30,103 nucleotides of DNA, taken from positions 1-30,103 of the forward strand of contig CAJUFU010000036.1 in NCBI GenBank assembly GCA_910585555.1, given 5' to 3'. The notes under the pieces were generated by a model. That model had not been told where the DNA came from and did no database searches. It saw only the letters and a program-made list of their open reading frames with translations. The translations under genes and the position numbers were made by a program. Shown one piece after another: positions 21,813 through 29,719 of this stretch. The stretch comes from an uncultured Lachnospiraceae bacterium. GTDB lineage: Bacteria > Bacillota > Clostridia > Lachnospirales > Lachnospiraceae. The first letter of the stretch is position 1. The number at the start of each line of letters is the position of its first letter.

Positions 21813-21895
21813 GGATAAGAACGAGTTGTGAAACAACTCGTAGAACCTCTTAGCGAAGCGCCCTCTGGCGCAAGCTCTAGAGGTTCTTCTTATCC
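21813..21895 (-). ncRNA. Three-way-junction RNA structure between rpsD and rpoA
   Basis: A closing stem GGATAAGAA / TTCTTATCC (21813-21821 with 21887-21895) encloses two hairpins: ACGAGTTGT / ACAACTCGT (21821-21841) with a 3-base loop, and AGAACCTCT / AGAGGTTCT (21842-21887) with an inner GCGCC / GGCGC stem. It begins two bases after the rpsD stop codon. All stems are perfectly paired, so the fold is well supported, but I do not recognise a known family. Possible roles are attenuation, RNase processing or S4-dependent control of rpoA. Confidence 0.65.
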
Positions 21896-21897
21896 TA

Positions 21898-22491
21898 TTA
21901 TTTGGAGTATAACTCGACGATAAGCATTTCATTTACCGGAACATCGATCATTTCTCTTGTAGGGAGATATTTGACAGTCGCCTTCATCGCCTCCTGGTCT
22001 ACCTCAAGCCATTCCGGAGCGAGTCTGCCGCTTGTCACTTCGAGGATATCTTTATATCTCTGTAAAGACTTTGCTTTTTCTCTCACTTCAATCACATCGC
22101 CTGCTTTTACTAAGTAAGAGGGAATCTGCACAGGCTTACCATTCACTAAGAAATGCTTATGACCTACAACCTGTCTTGCCTCTCTTCTTGTTCTGGCAAA
22201 GCCCATTCTGAACACGACACTGTCCAGTCTGCTCTCCAACATGATCATCAGGTTTTCACCGGTCATGCCTTTCATTCTGTCAGCCTTCTCATAATAATTT
22301 CTGAAAGGCTTCTCGAGCACACCATAGATGAATTTTGCTTTCTGCTTCTCTCTTAACTGCAGACCATACTCACTGATTTTCTTGCCTGCTCTGGGTGATG
22401 TCCTGTTGGACTTCTTATCATATCCTAAAAAGGTCGGATCAAGATCAAGGGATCTGCATCTCTTTAATACGGGAACTCTGTTTACTGCCAT
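21898..22491 (-). CDS. rpsD: 30S ribosomal protein S4
   Basis: 197 residues of the shorter, zinc-free S4 type: MAVNRVPVLKRCRSLDLDP lacks the four-cysteine zinc knuckle. The S4 RNA-binding domain is seen at ESRLDSVVFRMGFARTRREA and VNGKPVQIPSYLVKAGD. S4 is a primary 16S rRNA binder and, in many bacteria, the translational repressor of its own operon. It sits between rpsK and rpoA. Confidence 0.98.
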   Translation of the reverse strand: MAVNRVPVLKRCRSLDLDPTFLGYDKKSNRTSPRAGKKISEYGLQLREKQKAKFIYGVLEKPFRNYYEKADRMKGMTGENLMIMLESRLDSVVFRMGFARTRREARQVVGHKHFLVNGKPVQIPSYLVKAGDVIEVREKAKSLQRYKDILEVTSGRLAPEWLEVDQEAMKATVKYLPTREMIDVPVNEMLIVELYSK

Positions 22492-22530
22492 TATTCTGGC
22501 TCCTTTCTGATTTTTGTTTACAGTACCTGT

Positions 22531-22560
22531 GTACTAATTGACACAAAGGTCAATTAGTAC
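22531..22560 (-). other. Perfect 12-bp hairpin between rpsK and rpsD
   Basis: Arms GTACTAATTGAC / GTCAATTAGTAC around ACAAAG, 35 bases past the rpsK stop codon. No U-tract follows, so it is more likely an mRNA processing or stability element than a terminator. Confidence 0.7.
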
Positions 22561-22594
22561 CGGACCTTCTTCCAAACTTTAGCTATCTTCACAA

Positions 22595-22990
22595 TTAAAC
22601 GCGGCGTCTCTTAGGCGGACGGCATCCATTATGCGGTACTGGTGTCACGTCACGGATGCTGGTCACTTCAAGACCACAAGCCTGCAGTGCACGGATTGCC
22701 GCCTCACGGCCTGAACCAGGACCTTTCACCATAACGTCCACAGTCTTTAAACCATGAATCAGAGCAGCCTTTGTCGCTGTCTCTGCAGCCATCTGTGCCG
22801 CATATGGAGTAGATTTCCTTGAACCTCTAAAGCCAAGACCACCAGCACTTGCCCAGCTTAACGCATTCCCTTCATTATCCGTCAAGGTAACGATGGTATT
22901 GTTAAAAGAAGACTGGATATGTGCCTGTCCATGTTCAACGTTTTTCTTTACACGCTTTTTTGTTACTTTCTTTGCAACTTTTTTAGCCAT
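22595..22990 (-). CDS. rpsK: 30S ribosomal protein S11
   Basis: 131 residues with the basic N-terminus MAKKVAKKVTKKRVKKNVEH, the conserved HIQSSFNNTIVTLTD, and the C-terminal TPVPHNGCRPPKRRRV. It forms the 30S platform with S6/S18/S21 and contacts mRNA near the E site. Follows rpsM by 76 bases. Confidence 0.98.
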   Translation of the reverse strand: MAKKVAKKVTKKRVKKNVEHGQAHIQSSFNNTIVTLTDNEGNALSWASAGGLGFRGSRKSTPYAAQMAAETATKAALIHGLKTVDVMVKGPGSGREAAIRALQACGLEVTSIRDVTPVPHNGCRPPKRRRV

Positions 22991-23066
22991 TCTAAACTAA
23001 CCTACTTTCTCATATTCTATACTGTTTCTCAGTGACCGTCTAAGTTCCTGCCATGCAGGGTATAGA

Positions 23067-23435
23067 CTATTTCTTCTTATTCGCCACGGTTCTCTTCGGA
23101 CCTTTTCTGGTTCTGGCGTTGGTCTTCGTTTTCTGACCACGAACCGGAAGACCCTTCCTGTGACGGATTCCTCTGTAGCAGCCGATTTCCTGAAGACGTT
23201 TGATGTTAAGAGCTATCTCTCTTCTCAAATCACCTTCCACCATATAATCTTTGTCGATTATTTCGGCAAGTCTCTTTACCTCATCGTCAGTCAGCTCTCT
23301 GACACGGGTATCCGGATTTACATCCGCTGCCGCCAGAATCTTGTTCGCGCTTGCTCTGCCAATCCCATAGATATAGGTTAAGCCGATCTCCACACGTTTC
23401 TCTCTAGGTAAGTCAACACCTGCAATACGAGCCAT
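23067..23435 (-). CDS. rpsM: 30S ribosomal protein S13
   Basis: 122 residues: MARIAGVDLPREKRVEIGL, helix-hairpin IYGIGRASANKILA, and the C-terminal RHRKGLPVRGQKTKTNART with a basic tail that reaches the P-site tRNA. It has a strong AGGAAA/GGAGG leader and lies some 300 bases after rpmJ, a longer gap than usual. Confidence 0.98.
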   Translation of the reverse strand: MARIAGVDLPREKRVEIGLTYIYGIGRASANKILAAADVNPDTRVRELTDDEVKRLAEIIDKDYMVEGDLRREIALNIKRLQEIGCYRGIRHRKGLPVRGQKTKTNARTRKGPKRTVANKKK

Positions 23436-23738
23436 TTACGTTTCCTCCATTTCCTTTGTAGAGCGGTCAAGGAAACTCCTTATTCCTTTATTTTCCGCTC
23501 TTTTTCATGCTTTTCGTATGAGCTCCATACGTGACACTAATTGATTGGGGTAGGTTCTACCCAATCGGACCAGGTATCCGATCTTTCCAAACACAATGTT
23601 GGTATCAAAAAGTAATCTCCCTCAGGCTCTTCCATCTATATTATAACCGTCATTTCTCCACAACTGGAAAAAGAACGGTTCTGCAGCCGCTCATAATATA
23701 CAAGGACAAGAACCCCTTTTCATTAAAAATTACGGGGA
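23436..23738 (-). promoter_or_regulatory. 303-base rpmJ-rpsM spacer, structured rpsM leader
   Basis: No gene is apparent. On the reverse strand it holds a hairpin at 23543-23566 (GATTGGG..TAG with CTACCCAATC, three-base loop) and a nested structure at 23461-23500 (GAGCGG / CCGCTC enclosing AAGGAA / TTCCTT) directly before the rpsM ribosome-binding site. A TATAAT occurs near 23640 without a convincing -35 box. In E. coli S4 represses the alpha operon at the rpsM leader; a comparable element here is possible but unproven. Confidence 0.4.
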
Positions 23739-23852
23739 TTAACCTTGCACCTGTTTGTGTTTCGGATTCTCACAAATTACTCTGATCTTTCCTTTTCTTT
23801 TAATGATCTTGCACTTTTCGCAAATCGGTTTTACTGATGATCTGACTTTCAT
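23739..23852 (-). CDS. rpmJ: 50S ribosomal protein L36
   Basis: 37 residues, MKVRSSVKPICEKCKIIKR through VICENPKHKQVQG. It has the zinc-binding set Cys11, Cys14, Cys27 and His32, so it is the C+ type of L36. GGAGGG precedes the ATG at 23852. It follows infA as in most Firmicutes. Confidence 0.97.
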   Translation of the reverse strand: MKVRSSVKPICEKCKIIKRKGKIRVICENPKHKQVQG

Positions 23853-24002
23853 CTCAAACCCTCCTTTCAAAAAAGACCGTTTTACATTATAACATCAACC
23901 CCTCATTTTTGCAAGAGGTAAACCAACTTTTTCCAAACCTATATCATCTAACTCTTCTATGCCGAAAATTGCCTGCAATTCTCGAGATCAAACTATGTTC
24001 GA

Positions 24003-24221
24003 TCACTTGTCTCTCCAAATGATTCTGCCCTTGGACAAATCGTAGGGGGATAATTCCAAAGTCACCTTATCGCCGGGCAGGATACGGATGAAGTTCTGGC
24101 GCAGTTTTCCACTGATATGCGCTAACACGACATGACCGTTCTCCAGCTCCACCTGAAACATGGTGTTGGGCAGTTTCTCAATTACAGTTCCTTCGATTTC
24201 GATTACATCAGCCTTTGACAT
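24003..24221 (-). CDS. infA: Translation initiation factor IF-1
   Basis: 72 residues, the family length, with the OB-fold signature IEGTVIEKLPNTMFQVELEN and HISGKLRQNFIRILPGDKV. It binds the ribosomal A site during initiation. AGGAGG precedes the ATG, and the gene overlaps the upstream KOW gene by 14 bases, implying coupling. Confidence 0.98.
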   Translation of the reverse strand: MSKADVIEIEGTVIEKLPNTMFQVELENGHVVLAHISGKLRQNFIRILPGDKVTLELSPYDLSKGRIIWRDK

Positions 24222-24474
24222 TTCTTTCCTCCTGATATTCTTTGATAATTTTCCTGATCATAATGTCATCCAAACCGCTCTCCGGTTCCGTTATCTGTTT
24301 CTTCTTAATAATCTGCACATGCTTTCTATTCTTCTTCTTGGGCCTGTCAGAAGTTCTGATACGGCCGTCGGCTACATATACATATTCGCCCTCTTCTCGT
24401 ATTATGACATATAAGGCTCCCTTATCATGCCCAGCCTTCGACATGGCAAGTAATCCTACCATCTTCTCCTCCAT
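24208..24474 (-). CDS. KOW-domain RNA-binding protein (L14e/L6e/L27e-like)
   Basis: 88 residues with the KOW-type start MVGLLAMSKAGHDKGALYVI and a lysine-rich stretch RPKKKNRKHVQIIKKKQ. Similar small proteins are conserved between map and infA in Clostridia and are annotated as ribosomal L14E/L6E/L27E-like; precise function is unknown. Start could be the ATG at 24474 (GGAG at good distance) or the fifth codon, preceded by GGAGGAG. Overlaps infA. Confidence 0.85.
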   Translation of the reverse strand: MEEKMVGLLAMSKAGHDKGALYVIIREEGEYVYVADGRIRTSDRPKKKNRKHVQIIKKKQITEPESGLDDIMIRKIIKEYQEERNVKG

Positions 24475-24491
24475 GACTGCTCCTGTTTCTT

Positions 24492-25247
24492 CTATTTACA
24501 AAGTGTCAGTATCTCCGGCTCGCCCTCGGTGATGAGCACAGTATTCTCATAATGTGCCGAAAGGGAATGATCTGCAGAAACCACCGTCCAATCATCATCC
24601 AGCCACTCCACATCGCCCGTCCCCATATTGATCATGGGTTCAATCGCAAGGGTCATCCCAGGCCGCAGACGTATACCCCGCCTTCTGACGGCATAATTGG
24701 GAATATGCGGCGGTTCGTGCAGATGGGTCCCTATGCCATGTCCTACCAGATCTTTCACAATTCCATATCCATATGGTTTCACATAGGCCGCAATGGCATT
24801 GGATATATCATACAGATGCCTGCCTGCTCTCGCCATCTTGATGCCTTCAAAGAAACTCTGCTTCGTCACATCCATCAGCTTCTGTGCCTCGGCGCTGATC
24901 TGTCCCACCGCATGTGTCCTTGCTGCGTCCGAATGATATCCCTTATAGATCAATCCTGTGTCCAGACTGACAATATCGCCTTCCTGCAGGATATGGTCCT
25001 TTCTGGGAATCCCATGCACCACTTCCTCATTCACAGAGACACACACGGATGCCGGATATCCCTGATAGTGCAGAAAGTTCGGCGTACAGCCATAGCTTCG
25101 GATGATCTCCTCACAAACCCGATCGATATCCAATGTGGAAATTCCCGGCCGGATAATCTCGGCCAGCTTCTCATGGACCTGACTCAGCAGTCTGCCCGCC
25201 TCCCGCATCAATTCTATTTCTCTCTCTGACTTAATCGTGACAGCCAT
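24492..25247 (-). CDS. map: Methionine aminopeptidase type I
   Basis: 251 residues. All five metal ligands are visible: Asp96 (SLDTG), Asp107 (HSDAAR), His170 (VGHGIG), Glu203 (AIEP) and Glu234 (HYENT), with His78/79-region VVHGIP as substrate-side histidine. It removes the initiator methionine from nascent proteins. Located between adk and the KOW gene, the normal Clostridia order. Confidence 0.98.
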   Translation of the reverse strand: MAVTIKSEREIELMREAGRLLSQVHEKLAEIIRPGISTLDIDRVCEEIIRSYGCTPNFLHYQGYPASVCVSVNEEVVHGIPRKDHILQEGDIVSLDTGLIYKGYHSDAARTHAVGQISAEAQKLMDVTKQSFFEGIKMARAGRHLYDISNAIAAYVKPYGYGIVKDLVGHGIGTHLHEPPHIPNYAVRRRGIRLRPGMTLAIEPMINMGTGDVEWLDDDWTVVSADHSLSAHYENTVLITEGEPEILTLCK

Positions 25248-25357
25248 TTTCTATATCCTTCTTCTCCCACTCATCAACAGGCTTTTTCTCTTCAAACAAT
25301 ACGCCGTATTTTCCATCTATGCGTCCATTTGTCTACCATAATGGTATAGTTTATTAT

Positions 25358-25999
25358 CTAACCCAGGATTGTCACAATCGCCTCAAACACTTCGTTCATA
25401 TTCTTCGTGCCGTCCACATTATGGAGCACACCCTTCTTTTCATAGAACTCTATCAAAGGCTGTGTCTGGTCTTTATATACCTGCAGACGATTTCCCACTG
25501 TTTCCGGTCTGTCATCATCACGCAGTACCAGCTCCTCTCCGCACTTGTCGCAGATACCTTCCTTTTTCGGAGGAACATGTTCGATGTGATATGTGGCACC
25601 ACAGGCAAGACAGGCGCGTCTGCCGCTCATTCTCCGAATAATATTATCATCCGGCACTTCCACATTAATTGCGTAATCAATCTTATCACCCAGTTTAGAA
25701 AGCGCCTCCTCAAGCACATTGGCCTGCGGAATATTGCGCGGAAATCCATCTAATAGATATCCGTTCTTACAGTCATCCTTCGCCACTCTGTCAAGCAGAA
25801 TTCTGACGGTCAATTCATCCGGCACCAAAAGTCCCTGGTCCATATACGTCTTCGCTTCCTTGCCAAGCTCCGTGCCGTTTTTAATGTTCATTCTAAAAAT
25901 ATCGCCCGTGGAGATATGAGGGATACCATATTTCTCTGCAAGCATCTCAGCCTGTGTCCCCTTACCAGCTCCTGGTGCACCCAGCATAACGATCTTCAT
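25358..25999 (-). CDS. adk: Adenylate kinase, zinc-LID type
   Basis: 213 residues. P-loop GAPGAGKGTQ at 7-16, AMP-binding DGFPRN at 84-89, and a long LID with a four-cysteine zinc site (Cys130, Cys133, Cys150, Cys153), typical of Gram-positive enzymes. It interconverts ATP plus AMP and two ADP. Follows secY by about 100 bases. Confidence 0.98.
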   Translation of the reverse strand: MKIVMLGAPGAGKGTQAEMLAEKYGIPHISTGDIFRMNIKNGTELGKEAKTYMDQGLLVPDELTVRILLDRVAKDDCKNGYLLDGFPRNIPQANVLEEALSKLGDKIDYAINVEVPDDNIIRRMSGRRACLACGATYHIEHVPPKKEGICDKCGEELVLRDDDRPETVGNRLQVYKDQTQPLIEFYEKKGVLHNVDGTKNMNEVFEAIVTILG

Positions 26000-26102
26000 T
26001 GCTTTAATCTTTCCTCCCTTTTCAGTGCCCTGTCAAATGTCCTGTCATAACGCAAGGTAAGGGACGTGCCAGCCTAGCCTGCCGTCCCTACCAGTTTATT
26101 TA

Positions 26103-27416
26103 CTAATCGTTTAAGAATCCTTTATAATTGCGGACGAGCATCTGGGATTCAATCTGTTTGATCGTCTCAAGCACTACGCTGACAATAATGATCAGACTGG
26201 TTCCGCTGAATGATACCCTTGCGCCGAACACACCATTAAAGAAATACGGCACCACACAGATGATGGTAAGTCCGACTGCACCGATGAATACAATATAGTT
26301 GAGTACCTTGGTCAGGTAGTCGCTGGTAGGTCTGCCCGGTCTGATACCGGGTATAAAACCGCCCTGCTTTTTCATATTCTCAGCAATCTCTAAAGGATTG
26401 AAGGTAATGGAAGTATAGAAGTAAGCAAAGAAGATTACCAAAACAACATATACCACCAAACCTATGGAGTAGACCATCTGGTGAGGATTACACCAATAAT
26501 TGGAATTCATCCCCTTTAAGATTTCACCCCACACACCTGTACTGCTGATGCTGAACAGAGAACATATTACCACAGGCAGCTGCATCAGGGAAGATGCAAA
26601 GATGACCGGAATAACACCCGATGTGTTGACCTTTAACGGAATATTCGTTGTCTGGCCGCCAACCATCTTTCTGCCCTGTACTTTCTTCGCATACTGTACA
26701 GGAATCTTACGCACACCGTCATTTAAGATAATAACCAGTACAACCATCAGCACAATGATTGCAATGATGATGATTGCCGCTACCACTCCTTTGGCAATGG
26801 ACCTGCCAATCACAAACTGCTCAAAGAGCTGTGTGATATCCTGCGGCATACGGGAAAGAATATTGATTGTCAGCACAATAGAGATACCGTTTCCGACACC
26901 GTTTTCTGTAATTCTCTCACCAATCCACATCAGGAAAGCACTTCCCGCCGTAAGTGCAGCGATAACTGTGATGACATTCATCACATTGTAGACCTCAAGC
27001 AGCCCCTGGCGTCCAAAGCCTACCGCCATAGCGGTTGCCTCCACAAGGGCAAGGACTACCGTTACATATCTTGTAATGGAAGCGATCTTCTTACGTCCAT
27101 CTGCACCATCCCTCTGCATCTCCTCCAGCTTCGGAATGGCTATCGTCATCAGCTGCATAATAATGGAAGATGTGATATAGGGTGTGATATTCAGTGCCAA
27201 AATGGACATATTGAGGAACGATCCACCTGTAAAAGCATTAAAGAAATTAAATGCGTCACCGGTCTGCTGAGAGAACCATCTTGCAAAATAGGTCCTGTCC
27301 ACACCCGGCACGGGAAGCTGTGAGCCGAGACGAATCACAACCAACATCAGAAAAGTAAATATAATCTTCTTTCTGACCTCTTTGATCTTAAATGCATTTT
27401 TTAAGGTTGTAAACAT
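26103..27416 (-). CDS. secY: Preprotein translocase subunit SecY
   Basis: 437 residues with ten membrane segments and conserved SecY motifs: RLGSQLPVPGVDRTYF at the first segment, NITPYITSSIIMQL at the plug region, the cytoplasmic loop VQYAKKVQGRKMVGGQ, and IPGIRPGRPTSDYL. It forms the protein-conducting channel with SecE/SecG. Its start codon overlaps the rplO stop (TAATG), so the two are translationally coupled. Confidence 0.98.
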   Translation of the reverse strand: MFTTLKNAFKIKEVRKKIIFTFLMLVVIRLGSQLPVPGVDRTYFARWFSQQTGDAFNFFNAFTGGSFLNMSILALNITPYITSSIIMQLMTIAIPKLEEMQRDGADGRKKIASITRYVTVVLALVEATAMAVGFGRQGLLEVYNVMNVITVIAALTAGSAFLMWIGERITENGVGNGISIVLTINILSRMPQDITQLFEQFVIGRSIAKGVVAAIIIIAIIVLMVVLVIILNDGVRKIPVQYAKKVQGRKMVGGQTTNIPLKVNTSGVIPVIFASSLMQLPVVICSLFSISSTGVWGEILKGMNSNYWCNPHQMVYSIGLVVYVVLVIFFAYFYTSITFNPLEIAENMKKQGGFIPGIRPGRPTSDYLTKVLNYIVFIGAVGLTIICVVPYFFNGVFGARVSFSGTSLIIIVSVVLETIKQIESQMLVRNYKGFLND

Positions 27417-27856
27417 TAAACCACCTCTGCTGTTCCACCAAGTGCCTCGATCTTCTCCTTAGCGGATGCACTGAAGGCATTTACCTTCACATCGAGTTTT
27501 TTGGTAAGTTCTCCATTTCCAAGAATCTTAACACCATCACGAGGGTGCTTAACAATCCCCCTTGCGATCAATGCGTCCACATCAACAGTTGTGCCGTTGT
27601 CAAATACCTCTAAGACACTTAAGTTGAGTGCCACGATCTCCTTTGTGTTTCTGTTTTTGAAACCTCTCTTCGGGAGACGTCTGTACAATGGCATCTGACC
27701 ACCTTCAAAACCCGGTCTGGGTGCTCCGGAACGAGCCTTCTGACCTTTATGACCTTTACCGGCTGTCTTGCCGTTGCCTGAACCGTGGCCGCGGCCTCTT
27801 CTAAAGTTATCGCTGTGCACGGAACCTTCCGCCGGTCTTAAACTTGATAATTCCAT
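27416..27856 (-). CDS. rplO: 50S ribosomal protein L15
   Basis: 146 residues: Gly-rich N-terminus RRGRGHGSGNGKTAGKGHKG followed by FEGGQMPLYRRLPKRGF. Late-assembly large-subunit protein. Sits 16 bases after rpmD and overlaps secY by one base. Confidence 0.98.
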   Translation of the reverse strand: MELSSLRPAEGSVHSDNFRRGRGHGSGNGKTAGKGHKGQKARSGAPRPGFEGGQMPLYRRLPKRGFKNRNTKEIVALNLSVLEVFDNGTTVDVDALIARGIVKHPRDGVKILGNGELTKKLDVKVNAFSASAKEKIEALGGTAEVV

Positions 27857-27872
27857 TCTCTGACACCTCCTT

Positions 27873-28058
27873 CTATACTTCTTCTACTTTAACCATATGT
27901 CTTATTCTCTGGATCTGACCTCTGGTCGCAGCATTGTCAGGCAATTCAATTGTCTGATTGAGCTTCCTAAATCCCATAGCCTCAACTGTCGCGCGCGCTT
28001 TGGGCACCTGGCCGATCTTAGATTTGACTAAAGTGATCTTTAATTTTTTATCTGCCAT
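27873..28058 (-). CDS. rpmD: 50S ribosomal protein L30
   Basis: 61 residues, usual bacterial length, with LKITLVKSKIGQVPKARATV and the C-terminal RGQIQRIRHMVKVEEV. Lies between rpsE and rplO in the spc operon. Confidence 0.97.
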   Translation of the reverse strand: MADKKLKITLVKSKIGQVPKARATVEAMGFRKLNQTIELPDNAATRGQIQRIRHMVKVEEV

Positions 28059-28102
28059 TTTTCTTCCTCCTAATCATCCTGATCCGACACCGCAATACGG
28101 TA

Positions 28103-28612
28103 TTAAGCGCGAATCTCTTCCACAGATTTGCCACGGTTCTTAGCCACTTCCTCAGGAGTCTTTAACTGGCTCAAACCCGAAATCGTAGCAAGTACGACGT
28201 TCTGCTTATTGTTGGAACCCAAAGATTTTGTACGGATATTCTTGATACCTGCAAGCTCACAGACAATACGCGCAGGACCGCCGGCGATGATACCAGTACC
28301 TTCCGGAGCTCTCTTTAAGAGAACGGATGCGGAACCGAACTTTCCAACAAAATCATGTGTGATACTATTTTTATCATCAAGTGCAACACTAACTAAATTC
28401 TTAATCGCATCCTCTTTGCCTTTACGGATTGCCTCAGGGATTTCAGTTGCTTTACCCAGGCCTGCGCCCACATGGCCGTTGCTGTCGCCTACTACCACAA
28501 GTGCGGTAAAGCGCATGTTACGACCACCCTTGACAACCTTGGTTACACGCTTGATTGTCACAACTTTCTCAGTGAGTTCTAACTGACTTACGTCAATGAT
28601 TGTACGTCTCAT
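28103..28612 (-). CDS. rpsE: 30S ribosomal protein S5
   Basis: 169 residues with the double-stranded RNA-binding N-terminal domain (VVKGGRNMRFTALVVVGDSN then GHVGAGLGKA) and the C-terminal GGPARIVCELAGIKNIRTKS. S5 contributes to mRNA helicase activity and decoding fidelity. It follows rplR by 20 bases. Confidence 0.98.
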   Translation of the reverse strand: MRRTIIDVSQLELTEKVVTIKRVTKVVKGGRNMRFTALVVVGDSNGHVGAGLGKATEIPEAIRKGKEDAIKNLVSVALDDKNSITHDFVGKFGSASVLLKRAPEGTGIIAGGPARIVCELAGIKNIRTKSLGSNNKQNVVLATISGLSQLKTPEEVAKNRGKSVEEIRA

Positions 28613-28632
28613 GTGATCTTCTTTCTCCCTTC

Positions 28633-29001
28633 CTAGAATTCCAGGCCAGCTTCTCTGGCCGCATCAGCTAATGCTGCAATTTTACCCTGGTAAATGAAAC
28701 CGCCTCTGTCAAACACAACGGTCTTGATACCTTTCTCGATTGCTCTCTTAGCGATCACTGTTCCCAAATATGCTGCCGCATCAACGTTATTGGTCTTCTC
28801 GATCTCAGACTTAACGCTCTTCTCAAGAGTGGATGCCGAGACTAAAGTATTTCCAACTGTATCGTCAATAATTTGAGCATACATATGATTATTACTTCTG
28901 AACACAGCCAGGCGGGGTCTCTCAGCCGTACCGCTGAAACGGTTACGCATCCTGTTGTGTTTTTTTACACGAACTTTTTGTCTAGATTCTTTCCTAACCA
29001 T
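28633..29001 (-). CDS. rplR: 50S ribosomal protein L18
   Basis: 122 residues: the basic N-terminus KHNRMRNRFSGTAERPRLAV, HMYAQIIDD, and the C-terminal FDRGGFIYQGKIAALADAAR motif that binds 5S rRNA. Lies between rplF and rpsE. Confidence 0.98.
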   Translation of the reverse strand: MVRKESRQKVRVKKHNRMRNRFSGTAERPRLAVFRSNNHMYAQIIDDTVGNTLVSASTLEKSVKSEIEKTNNVDAAAYLGTVIAKRAIEKGIKTVVFDRGGFIYQGKIAALADAAREAGLEF

Positions 29002-29020
29002 TTTCTACTCTCCTTATCTA

Positions 29021-29563
29021 TTATTTCTTACCAGTCTTACCAACTTTACGTCTAATTGTCTCATCAGCATACTTGATACCCTTACCTTTATAAGGCTCCG
29101 GACGTCTCTTATCTCTGATCTCAGCCGCAAATTGACCTACTTTTTCTTTATCAATACCTTTAACGATGATCACATTCTGACCTTCTACAACCGACTCAAT
29201 GCCTTCAGGGTCAGTCATCTCTACCGGATGAGAATAACCCAGATTGAGCGTCAGGGTCTTGCCGGACTTAGAAGCCCTGTAACCTACACCGTTTACTTCC
29301 AGTTTCTTTTCAAAGCCGTCTGTAACACCCACTACCATGTTCATGATCAGTGTTCTTGTCAGACCGTGGAAGGATTTCATTTTCTTTAAGTCATTCGGCC
29401 TGGAAACCACGACCTGACCGCCTTCTACCTTAATATCCATTCCCTCCGGAAGCACTCTCTCAAGTGTTCCCTTAGGACCTTTTACAGTCACTTTGTTATT
29501 TTCTGCAACCTCCACAGTCACACCCGCAGGGATCGCGATTGGCATTCTTCCTATACGTGACAT
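29021..29563 (-). CDS. rplF: 50S ribosomal protein L6
   Basis: 180 residues with MSRIGRMPIAIPAGVTVEV and the signature RRPEPYKGKGIKYADE near the C-terminus. L6 binds near the sarcin-ricin loop. Follows rpsH after a 156-base spacer that holds strong hairpins, where most bacteria have only about 10-40 bases. Confidence 0.98.
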   Translation of the reverse strand: MSRIGRMPIAIPAGVTVEVAENNKVTVKGPKGTLERVLPEGMDIKVEGGQVVVSRPNDLKKMKSFHGLTRTLIMNMVVGVTDGFEKKLEVNGVGYRASKSGKTLTLNLGYSHPVEMTDPEGIESVVEGQNVIIVKGIDKEKVGQFAAEIRDKRRPEPYKGKGIKYADETIRRKVGKTGKK

Positions 29564-29633
29564 GCCCGTACCTCCTATTTTATTATTATTACAATTTCAT
29601 TGTTACCTACACAGTGAACCATTACACAATGCG

Positions 29634-29718
29634 GGAAGAATGGCGAAGACATTCTTCCGGACAAAACATAGAATTTCTTAGGCGGCGTTCTATGACGCCT
29701 TAGAAATTCTTTTTGTCC
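29634..29718 (-). other. Tandem strong hairpins in the rpsH-rplF spacer
   Basis: Just after the rpsH stop a closing stem GGACAAAA / TTTTGTCC (29659-29666 with 29711-29718) encloses a long arm pair AGAATTTCT..AGGCG / CGCCT..AGAAATTCT (29670-29710, one mismatch). Next comes a second hairpin, GGAAGAATG / CATTCTTCC (29634-29658). The structures are not followed by a U-tract on the reverse strand, so they look like processing or attenuation elements rather than a terminator. Confidence 0.65.
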
Positions 29719-29719
29719 A

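Noticed and set aside
21813..21895. Cloverleaf-like shape suggested a tRNA gene
   Set aside because: The closing stem is 9 bp, there are only two internal hairpins, and no T-loop GTTCRA or anticodon-arm pattern is present on either strand; kept as an unassigned RNA structure.
24552..25229. 225-residue open frame opposite map
   Set aside because: Antisense shadow of a clearly coding, conserved gene; no ribosome-binding site or recognisable domains.
26500..26991. 163-residue open frame opposite secY
   Set aside because: Antisense shadow; no ribosome-binding site or domain.
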